Positions 1 to 8,494 of a stretch of DNA of 64,000 nucleotides are shown one piece after another (position 1 is the stretch's first letter; each line of letters starts with the position of its first letter). Origin of the DNA: Aliiruegeria lutimaris. Lineage in GTDB: Bacteria; Pseudomonadota; Alphaproteobacteria; Rhodobacterales; Rhodobacteraceae. Under the pieces are notes generated by a model that worked only from the letters and a program-made list of their open reading frames with translations, did no database searches and had not been told where the DNA came from. Position numbers and translations under genes: made by a program. Location of the stretch: the NCBI RefSeq assembly GCF_900099935.1, contig NZ_FNEK01000025.1, positions 1-64,000 of the forward strand. The letters run 5' to 3'.

Positions 1-236
1 GTATCGCCAGCCAGCCGCCGCTTCCCGGCTTCAAGAAATTCCTTCGACCAGGCGTAGTACAGGCTCTCGGCGATCCCCTCACGGCGGCAAAGCGCGGCGA
101 TACTTTCCTCGCCACGAAGACCAGCCAGCACGATGCGGATCTTCTCTTCCGATGAGTAATGCTTGCGAGTCTTCCGCTTGATCCCCCTGACCAGCCTGTC
201 AGCGGAATCCTTCGATGTTCCGGGTTTCTTGTTCAT
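1..236 (-). CDS. IS3-family transposase OrfA, partial
   Basis: This is the N-terminal 78 residues of a small helix-turn-helix transposase subunit, beginning MNKKPGTSKDS and containing YSSEEKIRIVLAGLRGE, LCRREGI and YYAWSKEFLEAGKRRLAGD. That order (charged N-terminus, HTH with CRREGI, then YxWSKEFLEAGK) is typical of the OrfA proteins of IS3-family elements. The start is the ATG at 234-236 on the minus strand. The gene runs off the left edge, so OrfB is not seen. It is unlike the second IS3 element at 13349-14530, whose OrfA starts MARKRYSDED, so the two are different insertion sequences. Confidence 0.8.
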   Translation of the reverse strand, partial: MNKKPGTSKDSADRLVRGIKRKTRKHYSSEEKIRIVLAGLRGEESIAALCRREGIAESLYYAWSKEFLEAGKRRLAGD

Positions 237-320
237 CTTCGCTCCTTATCAGCTTCGATGAACCAGAACCCTCCGTTGCTCAAACCCCTAAATCTCTCCG
301 TCGGGTGCTGACGTCAGACA
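1..320 (-). mobile_element. IS3-family element, one end only (continues past the left edge)
   Basis: The fragment carries the 5' part of an IS3-type OrfA on the minus strand and about 84 bases of leader. Read on the minus strand, a plausible terminus is TGTCTGACGTCAGCACC ending at base 320. It fits the TG...CA rule of IS3-family ends, and the reading frame of the interrupted GTPase gene resumes just after it. The other terminus lies outside the window, so the inverted repeat and target duplication cannot be tested. The exact end point is inferred. Confidence 0.6.
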
Positions 321-429
321 GGTTGGATACGATCCCCGCGAGGACATCGCGCAATGTGCTGGCAGAAGTCACGCCCTCCTTGTTGTCGCGCGCAAAGACG
401 ATCCGGTCCAGGGAGAGATTGCAGAGATA

Positions 430-1140
430 TTGGCTGACATTCTGGCAGAAAGCCCACAGACGCCGGTCGGGGTCGTCCACACCGGTGCAGACCTGATCGA
501 TAACGACCAGGAGAGAAAGCGGGCCCGTCTGTCCAACCAGAAGATTTTTGAGAAAGCTGCCGAGACGGACCTTCCATCAGCTCAAACCTCGCTGGGAAAG
601 GACTCCGATACAAGCGAAGTCCTCGATCTGCTCTCACAATGGCTTCCACTGGTCGCATATTCCAAGCTGCGGGAAGACGGTCGCGACGCTGAATCCATGG
701 CGTTCAAGGAAGCGAGACCGATGATCCTGAAGTTCGCGACCGCAGCAGGTGCGGTCGATGTGGCACCGGCTGTAGGTCTCATTGGAGTCCCGGCGATCCA
801 GGGCACGATGCTTCGTAGCATTGGCAAGCATCACGGCGCTGAGTGGACCCGCAAGATGACCCTGGGCTTCGCCGGGACGCTGGGGGCGAGCACAGTGCTC
901 AGGTTCACTGCAAGCCTGGGGGTTCGTCAGGCGGCCAAGCTAGTACCGGGATGGGGACAAACCATCGGCGCTGCGTCGGCAGCTGCGATCAGTTTTTCCA
1001 CGACCTACGCATTGGGGCGTGCGGCTGCCTACTACCTGTTCAAGAGCGATCAGAACGAGGAGATCACTCACGACGAGCTAAAGGCCGTATTCGAGAAGGC
1101 ACTTAGAGGCGCAGGGCATGAGACAGCGCGGAAGGATTAA
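430..1140 (+). CDS. DUF697-like GTPase partner, 5' end lost to the IS element
   Basis: The open frame reaches back to about 292, with a TAA at 289 inside the IS end, and includes residues that look like the second half of a G domain: GYDPREDIAQCAG (after a lost DxPG), a hydrophobic ALLVVARKD strand, and VGVVHTGADLI where NKxD normally lies. The only start left is TTG at 430. The C-terminal half has glycine/alanine-rich membrane-like helices (DVAPAVGLIGVPAIQG, LVPGWGQTIGAASAAAISFSTTYALG) typical of the DUF697 tail of YcjF/Era-like GTPases. I infer that the P-loop half was removed by the IS insertion. The product may be a dead remnant or a truncated protein. It overlaps the next gene by 23 bases, so the two were probably translationally coupled. 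Confidence 0.6.
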   Translation: MADILAESPQTPVGVVHTGADLIDNDQERKRARLSNQKIFEKAAETDLPSAQTSLGKDSDTSEVLDLLSQWLPLVAYSKLREDGRDAESMAFKEARPMILKFATAAGAVDVAPAVGLIGVPAIQGTMLRSIGKHHGAEWTRKMTLGFAGTLGASTVLRFTASLGVRQAAKLVPGWGQTIGAASAAAISFSTTYALGRAAAYYLFKSDQNEEITHDELKAVFEKALRGAGHETARKD

Positions 1141-2692
1141 GGAACTACTCCTGAAGGCCGAGGTTGTCCTGGCATTTGTTGGTGTAGGGCTCCCGCTTTT
1201 GGCGGTCTTCATCTTGGGCTGGGTCTGGCTCCGGGAAAACGGGCTGCTGCTGCCCTTCGTGGCGACGATCGCGGGCTTCGTGGTCCTTGTGGCGGTGATC
1301 CATCGGACTCTGGGTAATCAGAGTTCTGAGGAGACCGGTCAGCCCTCCGAGGATCTGACGGAACTGCAAGTCGCTCCCGATCCAGAGTGGAACGACCGCC
1401 AGAAGACGGCCTACGATGCCGTATGCGCCCACATCGCTGAGAACCTGGTTGACCCTATCGAAGACCTTGGGGCTGCCCAGGATCTCGCCGTTTCCGTTGT
1501 CGAGACGGCAGCAAGGCAGTTCAAGGATTCCCGAAGAGATTGCTTCGACGCAACGCTTCCGGAGTTTCTCCTCTTCGCTGAACAGGTCCCAAGCCGCTAT
1601 CGGCGTATCCTCAAAAGGCATGTTCCATATGTTGATGCGATTTCCCTGTATCGCCCGGCGCAGGCCTGGCGAAACCGGCAGACCCTGCAAAACGTCTTTG
1701 AGACCGGTTCGGTTCTCTGGCGGGCTCAGCGGTTCCTGACGAACCCGGTGCACGGCGTGATCAGTGAGGTCTGGAGGTCGTCGCAGGACTACCTTGGTAT
1801 TTCGGTCTCCAGGGAACTCCTGCTCGAAATGCAGAGAGCACTCTTCGAGGTCGTCGGCCAGGTGGCTGTGGATCTGTATTCGGACAACCTCCGGCTATCC
1901 GACCAGGAGCTTCTGGAAATCCAACTCGAGGAGATCTCTGGGGACAGACGCCGTCTGGCGCGCCCCGACAGCGCGCTCAGGGTCGCTTTCGTGGGTCAGA
2001 TCAGTACGGGCAAGTCGAGCCTGATCAATCAGCTGACTGGTCAGGACATTGCCGAGGTTGATGTTCTACCGACGACCGATGCGCCAACGATCCATGAGGT
2101 CGCCGTCGACGATGCGAGCTTCAGGATTCTCGACACGCCCGGCCTGGATGGCAGCATCAAGATTGCGAAGCAGGTCGCGGAAGAAGCGGCAGACGCAGAT
2201 GTCGTCGTCTGGGTTCTGAGAGCGAACAGGCCGAGCCGGGAGATCGACAGGGCCTCACTGAAGCTGTTCAATGAGCACTTCGAGAACGAACCGGAGCGCC
2301 TCCAACCGCCAGTTCTGTTCGTACTCACATTCGTGGACAAGCTTGCCCCGATCTGGCCGTACGCGGAACACGCGCTACCCGCCGAAGTGCGTGACAGGTT
2401 CGAAGACGCCTGCAACGCTGCCGCCAATGAGCTGGAGATCCAGAAACCTATCCCGGCCTCGACTGGCGCGACCCCCTGGAACATTGCGTCCATACGCCGA
2501 GCCTTGATCGGGCTCTATGCCGATGGTCTGAAAACTCAGCGAAACAGAGCAAGACGAGAGGCACGAACAGATGGTATTTCCACCAACCTCAAACGCTCGG
2601 GAAGCGGAGCCTGGGAAGTCGTGAAAGCCGGAGCAAGGATCGCGAAGAGAGGCGTAAGTGGAGACAGTGGATCTGGGCCTTCCAGTCCCTGA
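1118..2692 (+). CDS. Membrane-anchored Era/dynamin-like GTPase
   Basis: The 524-residue protein has two N-terminal membrane segments (about 13-34 and 42-62), then about 220 residues of unrecognised helical sequence, then a G domain: GQISTGKSS (G1, about 292-300), an invariant-type TT before the switch II motif DTPGLDG (G3, about 337), and FVDKL (G4, about 404). The C-terminus is basic and serine-rich. The family resembles bacterial dynamin- and Era-like GTPases that act at membranes, but I cannot name the subfamily. ATG at 1118 is preceded by a purine-rich stretch and overlaps the truncated DUF697 gene, which is itself GTPase-like. The two therefore look like a paired GTPase system. Confidence 0.7.
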   Translation: MRQRGRIKELLLKAEVVLAFVGVGLPLLAVFILGWVWLRENGLLLPFVATIAGFVVLVAVIHRTLGNQSSEETGQPSEDLTELQVAPDPEWNDRQKTAYDAVCAHIAENLVDPIEDLGAAQDLAVSVVETAARQFKDSRRDCFDATLPEFLLFAEQVPSRYRRILKRHVPYVDAISLYRPAQAWRNRQTLQNVFETGSVLWRAQRFLTNPVHGVISEVWRSSQDYLGISVSRELLLEMQRALFEVVGQVAVDLYSDNLRLSDQELLEIQLEEISGDRRRLARPDSALRVAFVGQISTGKSSLINQLTGQDIAEVDVLPTTDAPTIHEVAVDDASFRILDTPGLDGSIKIAKQVAEEAADADVVVWVLRANRPSREIDRASLKLFNEHFENEPERLQPPVLFVLTFVDKLAPIWPYAEHALPAEVRDRFEDACNAAANELEIQKPIPASTGATPWNIASIRRALIGLYADGLKTQRNRARREARTDGISTNLKRSGSGAWEVVKAGARIAKRGVSGDSGSGPSSP

Positions 2693-2721
2693 TGGATGCA
2701 AGGGTTAGTGCCGTCACAGCC

Positions 2722-3219
2722 CTATTTTTGCAGAGTTTCTTCGACCTCGTTCAGGCGTGCATCAAACGCTCCGGGAGCGCTCTTGAGGAAGTTCAGAACC
2801 AGCGCCAGTTGAGACTTGGCCTCGTCCGGCAAATCACTGCTTGTTATCGCCTCATTGGCCTTGTCAAAGTCGATACCTTCGTCGGTCAGGATGCCGGTTG
2901 CTTTCCAGTCCGAAATCATCTGATCCAACGCTGCCTGAGCTTCAGCCGACGAACTGGAAATCCGGGCGGAGAGGTCGGCGCTGGCAGCTTCAAGTTGACC
3001 GGCAATCTCTTCCGCTGACTTACTCAAGTCCTCCGCAAGCGCGCCGGTCGCCTCGTTGGCGGCGTCCTTTAGAGCATCAACGGCATCCTTGGTGGCCTCT
3101 CCGGCTTGCTGCGCCGCTTCCTCGAGCCGTTCTTCGGGAGTCGGTTCCGGCTGGTTCATGAAGAAGAATACTGCGAACACGAGTGCTCCGCCGATGGCCG
3201 CTCCGATCAAGACTTTCAT
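2722..3219 (-). CDS. Small membrane-anchored coiled-coil protein, unknown function
   Basis: The 165-residue protein starts MKVLIGAAIGGALVFAVFFF, a single N-terminal membrane anchor or uncleaved signal. An alanine/glutamate-rich helical body follows (EERLEEAAQQAGEATKD, then further heptad-like repeats to about residue 110) with a short C-terminal domain (SDWKATGILTDEGIDFDKA). ATG at 3219 has an AAGGG ribosome binding site 9 bases upstream; a TTG seven codons earlier is less likely. I do not recognise a family. It lies convergent to the GTPase gene at 1118, so there is no operon link. Confidence 0.55.
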   Translation of the reverse strand: MKVLIGAAIGGALVFAVFFFMNQPEPTPEERLEEAAQQAGEATKDAVDALKDAANEATGALAEDLSKSAEEIAGQLEAASADLSARISSSSAEAQAALDQMISDWKATGILTDEGIDFDKANEAITSSDLPDEAKSQLALVLNFLKSAPGAFDARLNEVEETLQK

Positions 3220-3287
3220 TGATTTCGCCCTTTTGTTCAAAGTTTGGTTTGTGTCACCGATCCAACGGTCTCGGCATTTGTCTTGCC

Positions 3288-3785
3288 CTAGTCCTGATAG
3301 GCTCCAGCGGAGTAAGTCAGCTCATAGGAGTGGCTATAGAGTTCAAAGATGTTCCCGAACGGGTCTTCGCAATAGACCATCCTGTAAGGCTTCTCTCCTG
3401 GGTAATATTTCCGGACCTGCTGCATGCGCTGCCTGCCTCCCAAGGACTCGATGACCTTCACGCGCTCCTCCAGGTTTTCGTCCTGAATGCAGAAGTGGAA
3501 GAGACCTGGGCGCCAGTACTCGAACGGACGGTCCTCCTGCTCGGTGTTGGGAAATTCGAACAACTCGATCCCAATGCCATCACCGGTCGAAAGATGTGCG
3601 ATGCGAAACTTGCTCCAACCTGAGCCGAAAACGTCGTCGCACATCTGCCCGATGGCACTGTCGTCACGCTCCACTTCGGTTGGTGGCATGATGGTGTAGA
3701 AACCGAAGGCCTTGGTGTAGAAATCAACGGCACGATCCAGATCCGGCACGGTGATGCCAATGTGTGAGAATGTGTTCGCCGTCAT
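3288..3785 (-). CDS. VOC/glyoxalase-fold family protein
   Basis: A 165-residue protein of the vicinal oxygen chelate superfamily. It opens with FSHIGITVPDLDRAVDFYTK, the usual first beta-alpha unit with a metal-binding His, and has GLFHFCIQDENLEERV and YCEDPFGNIFELYSHSYE, where the second His and Glu ligands sit. The start MTANTF at 3785 follows a good AGGAGATA ribosome binding site; 12 codons upstream are open but unlikely to be used. Substrate cannot be inferred. Candidates are lactoylglutathione lyase-like, dioxygenase-like or fosfomycin/bleomycin-resistance-like roles. It stands alone. Confidence 0.75.
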   Translation of the reverse strand: MTANTFSHIGITVPDLDRAVDFYTKAFGFYTIMPPTEVERDDSAIGQMCDDVFGSGWSKFRIAHLSTGDGIGIELFEFPNTEQEDRPFEYWRPGLFHFCIQDENLEERVKVIESLGGRQRMQQVRKYYPGEKPYRMVYCEDPFGNIFELYSHSYELTYSAGAYQD

Positions 3786-3855
3786 CGTATATCTCCTGTT
3801 CAGGTGCCAGTCGAAATGCATGTCTTCGCGCGACGAAGGGCATTGTTCTGGTCAG

Positions 3856-4575
3856 CTAGTCCCAGTCCGTGCGTGCAAATTGAGAAAGTATCTCCGAGTC
3901 ACTTGAGAGCAAGACCATGACGAGATGGTGGGCTGAAACACGCGCTGCGCTCTCCAGCAGCTCGATGAACTCCGCTTCAGTTTCCATAACGTCTTGTGCG
4001 CACAAACTTCTGGTTGTTGCGATCTGACCAACAGAGATCGTGTCACGGTCTTGTTGGAAGGACCCCATGAGCTGATTGCAACCACCGCTTCCTCCGAAGC
4101 GCCCATCCGATCCGAACCTGACAATCAGTTCATCGTCGACCGGACGTCCGCCAATCCATGTCGCTCGCCATACCGAGCCTTGCATGTCGGAAAGAGCCTG
4201 TCCCGCCCGAAAGCGGTCGGTGTGGGTGCCTTCGGTCAGAAACCGTCCGGATGACCATCCGACCAGGCGATCATATCCAACAAGGCACCATCTCTTGAAA
4301 CTTGATGCTTCGCGTTCCTCCTCAGACGCTTCTGACCAATCTGCAAATGTCAGGCCTCCGATGCACCCAAGGTTCGCAACGCCATCCGCATCGTGCGGGA
4401 GTTCACCGATCTTCGGGAAATCAGCAGAGGGGCCAACTCGCATGTTCAACGTTTCGTCCGACGATACGTCGACGACCGCGAGGTAGTCAGGGCCGGTCGC
4501 GTCGGCTTCAACCAGGGTGGGTTGCGCAGCCAGGATGGGGAGAAGAAGTATGAACGCAAGGACCGTTCTGTTCAT
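3856..4575 (-). CDS. Secreted SH3-like plus META-domain protein
   Basis: The 239-residue precursor has an N-terminal signal peptide (MNRTVLAFILLLPILAAQPT). Residues about 33-117 look like a bacterial SH3 domain (DYLAVVDVSSDETLNMRVGPS, then WCLVGYDRLVGWSSGRFL). Residues about 128-235 look like a META/HslJ domain (GSVWRATWIGG, LIVRFGSDGRFGGSGGCNQ, TTRSLCAQDVMETE). META domains occur in envelope stress and heat-shock proteins such as HslJ. The protein is probably periplasmic and senses or tolerates stress, but no ligand can be named. It reads away from the large ATPase gene at 4646 and is not obviously co-transcribed. Confidence 0.7.
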   Translation of the reverse strand: MNRTVLAFILLLPILAAQPTLVEADATGPDYLAVVDVSSDETLNMRVGPSADFPKIGELPHDADGVANLGCIGGLTFADWSEASEEEREASSFKRWCLVGYDRLVGWSSGRFLTEGTHTDRFRAGQALSDMQGSVWRATWIGGRPVDDELIVRFGSDGRFGGSGGCNQLMGSFQQDRDTISVGQIATTRSLCAQDVMETEAEFIELLESAARVSAHHLVMVLLSSDSEILSQFARTDWD

Positions 4576-4645
4576 CCGGAAATCCCTCCACGATTTTCGC
4601 CTGCCAAGACGTCAGCGCCGGGCGCCACTACGCTTGCTCTCGCAT

Positions 4646-7240
4646 CTAAGCCGCCGTCTCAATGCTCAACTGCGTTCCACCAAGGTCGCGGAATGCGCGC
4701 TGCCGACAGGAGAACACGATGACCTGGAAATCCAGCGCCTGCCTGTTAAGCGTGTCAAACATCGTCTCGATGCGTTCATCGTCGGTGTAAACGATGGCAT
4801 CATCAAGAATGACAGGAGCAGGTCTGCCGTCTTTCGCCAGCATCTGCGCAAAGGCCAGGCGAACAAGAAGCGCGATCTGTTCACGAGTGCCGCCTGACAA
4901 CACGTCGAAGTCTTCCTCGGTGCCGCGCCGCACGAGCTTGGTCGGCATCACCGTTTCCGCGTCGATCTGAAGTTCGGCCTCTGGCCAGAGCAGGTCGATC
5001 AGCGGGCGCAACTCTTTGAGGACCGGCTCAACGTAGCGTTCACGGGCCTCTTCGCGAGCCGCATCCAGGGCATCCAGGAGTTTGCGGAGAACCGCGACTT
5101 CGGTTTCGATGGACGTCAGGGTTGCGCGCGCCTGATCACGTTTCTCCACGACGTCGGCAAGTTCCTCTTCAACGGCGTCCGACGCCAGGGCCCGGATCCG
5201 GGTATCCAGTTCAGCCAGTCTGACACGAATGTCTTCAACCCTGATGCGCGCGTTTTCGATGGCGGTTCTCGCCCGGTCACGCGTGATCTTCAGCGCCGAC
5301 ACGTCGGGGGTGTTGGCCTCCAGCGTAACCCGATCTTCAATGGCATTTGCCAGCTCCCCCCGGAATTTCGTAAGTTCTTCCTCTAGGTCCTTCGCCTCCT
5401 TTTCGGGATCGGACGAACTCTCCAAGGCCTGGGTGGCGCGGGCATTACGTTCACTTGCTGCCGCAAGCTCCGTTGAAGCGCGTGTCACCTCCCTGTGTGC
5501 GAGATCTTTCTCCGTACGCGCTTTTTCCAATTCCACGTTCGCGTCTGACAGCGCTTCGATGGCCATGGCTTCTGCCGCTTCAGCCTCGCCAACAGTCGGC
5601 AGATCTTCGTCACTTTCGGCGGGTTCCGGAATGGCCGCGATCTGTGCCTGAAGCGCCTCGATACCATCCGGCGCAGCCGCCTTCAGGTTGGCACTGGCGT
5701 TGCGAGCACGATCCTCCGCCTCGACACGGGATTTGACCGCCTCGTCCAGCGATGCGCGATCAGCGAAACCTGCTACCTCGAGAGCATCCGACAGAGCCCT
5801 TTCCGCTCTGCTGACTGCATCGGTGGTGGCGTCCGAGCCAGGTTGGACCAGTAAGCGGCCAACTCCGTCGATCTCCAGATCGGCGCCGTTCGGCAAGGCA
5901 ATGCGGGTATCTTCCTTCAATGCCTCACCATCTCTGCGAACGCGGCCATCGCCGGTATAGGAAACGGTCACGGATGGTGCGGACGCCTCCGCACCAATGC
6001 GTGCAACTTCCAAAGCTTGCGCGAGTTTGGCAATCCGTTCGACCGTCTTTGTATCTGGTCCGAGTACGATGTCCGCATTGGCTTTCTCGAGATCTTTGCG
6101 TGCAGCCTCTGCCGCAGACAGAACTTCCCGCAACTCAGTCCGTCGCGCCTCAGAGGATGCAGCCAGTTTCGCAAGCGTTGCGGCCTTCAGCACCGCCCGA
6201 GCGGCGTCTGTGGAAACTTCAGCGGCCTTTTGAAACCTGTTCGCGTTATCGAATGCTGTTTCGGCTGCTGCCAATCTTTCTTTGGCCGGATCCGCCGATT
6301 GTTGGGCCAACCGCAACGCTTCCTCGGCAAGATCGCGTTCACTGATGGCCTTGGTCAACCGATCAAGGCGTTCCTCCGTTCCCGCGACCTGGGCTTTGGC
6401 ACGTGCTGCTGTTTCCCGTGCTGCATTCAGCTTTTCGGTAGCACGTTCGGCATCGGCCAATGCTGTCTCGGCCTCTTTCAGGGCAGCAGACCTGCGCTCT
6501 CTCTCCTCGGGTTCCTCAAGCTCCTCCAGTTCTCCACGAAGACGGCGTCGGTCGCCCAGATCGTTGCTGAGGTCGTCGACGGCTGATTTCAAAGACGAAT
6601 GGCGTTGGTCAAGGTCTTCCAGTCTGTCCTGCGCCCGTGCCAGATCACCGTCCTTCTTCGGACGCCCTGTGCTCGTGAGATACCGGGCAAGAGACTCCTT
6701 AACGCCTGCGCGAATACCGTCCATCTTGCGCCCACCAGTCATGGCCTCAACCTCGCCAGTGACAGACGACAGCAGATCTCGCCGCACATTCTGCTCATCT
6801 CCCTTCTCCTCCAGTCCGACAAGACCCTGGCGTACCCAAAGGAGGCCTGCTGGCCCGCCCGCTTTGGGAGCTTTCAGAATGTCTGAGAGCATGGACTCGG
6901 CCTGGTCCTCCTGGCCGACAAGCACGTCGTCCTTCCAAAGCTTTACTTCCTTGCGGCTGGCCGTCCGGCTCCAGCGTTTAAGCAGTTTCCAGCGGCCCGC
7001 CGCCGTCGAGAATGAGACGGTCACCTCGGGATCGCCGCCAGCATGCGGGATCAGGGAGGCGACATCGGCCCGCATGGATTTCCGATCAAGGAAGAACGCC
7101 GCGTGCAGCGCATCGAAGATCGTCGACTTGCCGTGCTCGTTATGTGCGGACAGCACGTTGAGGCCAGGACCAATATCTGTGATCTCCACCGGATCGGTGA
7201 AGCGGCGAACGTTTTCCAGGCGGATCGAATGGATCTGCAT
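4646..7240 (-). CDS. YhaN-like SMC/Rad50-type ATPase (SbcC-like)
   Basis: The 864-residue coiled-coil ATPase starts MQIHSIRLENVRRF and has a Walker A variant NEHGKST at residues 34-40, a very long Ala/Glu/Arg-rich coiled coil, then a signature-like DVLSGGTREQIALLVR and a Walker B (PVILDDAIVYTDDER) near the C-terminus. This matches the YhaN/SbcC group that pairs with an Mre11/SbcD-type nuclease in DNA end repair. ATG at 7240 overlaps the stop of the nuclease gene as ATGA, so the two are translationally coupled. The first ORF methionine, nine codons earlier, lies inside the nuclease gene and is less likely. Confidence 0.8.
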   Translation of the reverse strand: MQIHSIRLENVRRFTDPVEITDIGPGLNVLSAHNEHGKSTIFDALHAAFFLDRKSMRADVASLIPHAGGDPEVTVSFSTAAGRWKLLKRWSRTASRKEVKLWKDDVLVGQEDQAESMLSDILKAPKAGGPAGLLWVRQGLVGLEEKGDEQNVRRDLLSSVTGEVEAMTGGRKMDGIRAGVKESLARYLTSTGRPKKDGDLARAQDRLEDLDQRHSSLKSAVDDLSNDLGDRRRLRGELEELEEPEERERRSAALKEAETALADAERATEKLNAARETAARAKAQVAGTEERLDRLTKAISERDLAEEALRLAQQSADPAKERLAAAETAFDNANRFQKAAEVSTDAARAVLKAATLAKLAASSEARRTELREVLSAAEAARKDLEKANADIVLGPDTKTVERIAKLAQALEVARIGAEASAPSVTVSYTGDGRVRRDGEALKEDTRIALPNGADLEIDGVGRLLVQPGSDATTDAVSRAERALSDALEVAGFADRASLDEAVKSRVEAEDRARNASANLKAAAPDGIEALQAQIAAIPEPAESDEDLPTVGEAEAAEAMAIEALSDANVELEKARTEKDLAHREVTRASTELAAASERNARATQALESSSDPEKEAKDLEEELTKFRGELANAIEDRVTLEANTPDVSALKITRDRARTAIENARIRVEDIRVRLAELDTRIRALASDAVEEELADVVEKRDQARATLTSIETEVAVLRKLLDALDAAREEARERYVEPVLKELRPLIDLLWPEAELQIDAETVMPTKLVRRGTEEDFDVLSGGTREQIALLVRLAFAQMLAKDGRPAPVILDDAIVYTDDERIETMFDTLNRQALDFQVIVFSCRQRAFRDLGGTQLSIETAA

Positions 7241-8364
7241 CACACGTCCTCCTGGGCGAGAGTCCACAGTCGGTCGAGAGCTCGTGCTGCGATCAGCCGA
7301 TCAGTCTCACTGGCAGCCTCGTTCTCCGCTTCGTTTCGAAGAAGGTCCGCAGCGCTTCGCAGGGCTCCACCCGTCGCGATGGCGTCCAGATCACCCGCTT
7401 CGACTTCGGTCGTCAGGTCGTCTGTGAGCAATCTGAAAAGCCCAAAGCTGTCGGCGACGGACTTTCCGGAGGTAATCAACTTACCCTTTTCAGGCAAACG
7501 GAGGGTGCCGTTGGCTCGGATCGTCAGCAACATGTCCCGACGCTTTACGGCGTCTTCTGGTACATGAGCAGACAGGAGGGTGCCGACATCGGCATCCGGA
7601 GTCAGGGTCAGGTCCACGTCCTGCCAGTCAAAGCGTCCGGTCTCGATAGTTTCAATCTCGGGTGTTCCACCGTCGAGCGTCACAACAAGGCAGGATCCCG
7701 GCCCATTGTGCTTGAACCGATCCCGTTCAGGCGTTCCGGAGTAGTGCGTGCGTTGATCGACTGTCAGGGCTCCATGCCAATCGCCCAGAGCAAGATAGTC
7801 CAAACCGGCACTGGCCGCACGATTGGGGGGGATGATGTCCCGCGTATCCGCATCCTCATGAAAGCTCTGCACGCGCCCATGCGCCAGGCCAATTCGAAGC
7901 GCTCCTTCCGAAGATTCCGCACTAGGCATCCAATCGGTGAGATCTCTACCCGGAAAACGATGCGGGAGCGGGGCGGGCAGCAGAAATACCTGGGGTGCAA
8001 TTTCCACCAGTTCTGGCTTCGTCAGGACACGGACATTCGAGGGCGCATCCACTTCCACCCGTTCCCAGAGGGTTTCAGCCGAGAGACTGTCGTGGTTTCC
8101 GGGGATGATCCACCAGCTCAGATCCGGATCGGATCCCATCGCGGCTAAGGCCTGAACACGCACATTGTCCGAGGGAGTTTCGGTGTCGAATGTGTCGCCC
8201 GCTACGAGGACATGTCTTGCATCGCGTGATCGTGCAACGTCCGCAACCCGAGCAATGGACTCGTGTCGTGCCTCGACCAGCCTGCTGCGGATCGTATCCG
8301 GCATGGTGCCAAAACGCTTGCCGAGGTGAAGGTCGGAAGTGTGAACAAATCGAATGCTGGGCAT
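7240..8364 (-). CDS. YhaO/SbcD-like DNA exonuclease (metallophosphatase)
   Basis: The 374-residue protein has the calcineurin-like phosphoesterase motifs of Mre11/SbcD nucleases: HTSDLHLGKRF (residues 8-18), VAGDTFDTETPSD, IPGNHDS, GLAHGRVQ and LALGDWHG. The C-terminal third is a small mixed domain that would clamp the partner ATPase. It is the first gene of a two-gene operon with the YhaN-like ATPase at 4646, and its TGA overlaps that gene's ATG. Expected role: ATP-regulated processing of DNA ends or hairpins. The pair is YhaO/YhaN-like rather than classical SbcDC, judged by ATPase length and the loose SGGTREQ signature. Confidence 0.82.
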   Translation of the reverse strand: MPSIRFVHTSDLHLGKRFGTMPDTIRSRLVEARHESIARVADVARSRDARHVLVAGDTFDTETPSDNVRVQALAAMGSDPDLSWWIIPGNHDSLSAETLWERVEVDAPSNVRVLTKPELVEIAPQVFLLPAPLPHRFPGRDLTDWMPSAESSEGALRIGLAHGRVQSFHEDADTRDIIPPNRAASAGLDYLALGDWHGALTVDQRTHYSGTPERDRFKHNGPGSCLVVTLDGGTPEIETIETGRFDWQDVDLTLTPDADVGTLLSAHVPEDAVKRRDMLLTIRANGTLRLPEKGKLITSGKSVADSFGLFRLLTDDLTTEVEAGDLDAIATGGALRSAADLLRNEAENEAASETDRLIAARALDRLWTLAQEDV

Positions 8365-8494
8365 GTCTGTGGGATTTCACCTTTCGTGATCGTTCTCAAG
8401 TTGGATTCCAAAAGAAAATAATGTCTCTACAGGAGATTACCCGTGGCGCAGCTCCGCGACAGAGACTCGATACGTTCTGGTTTTGAAGCCGGGC

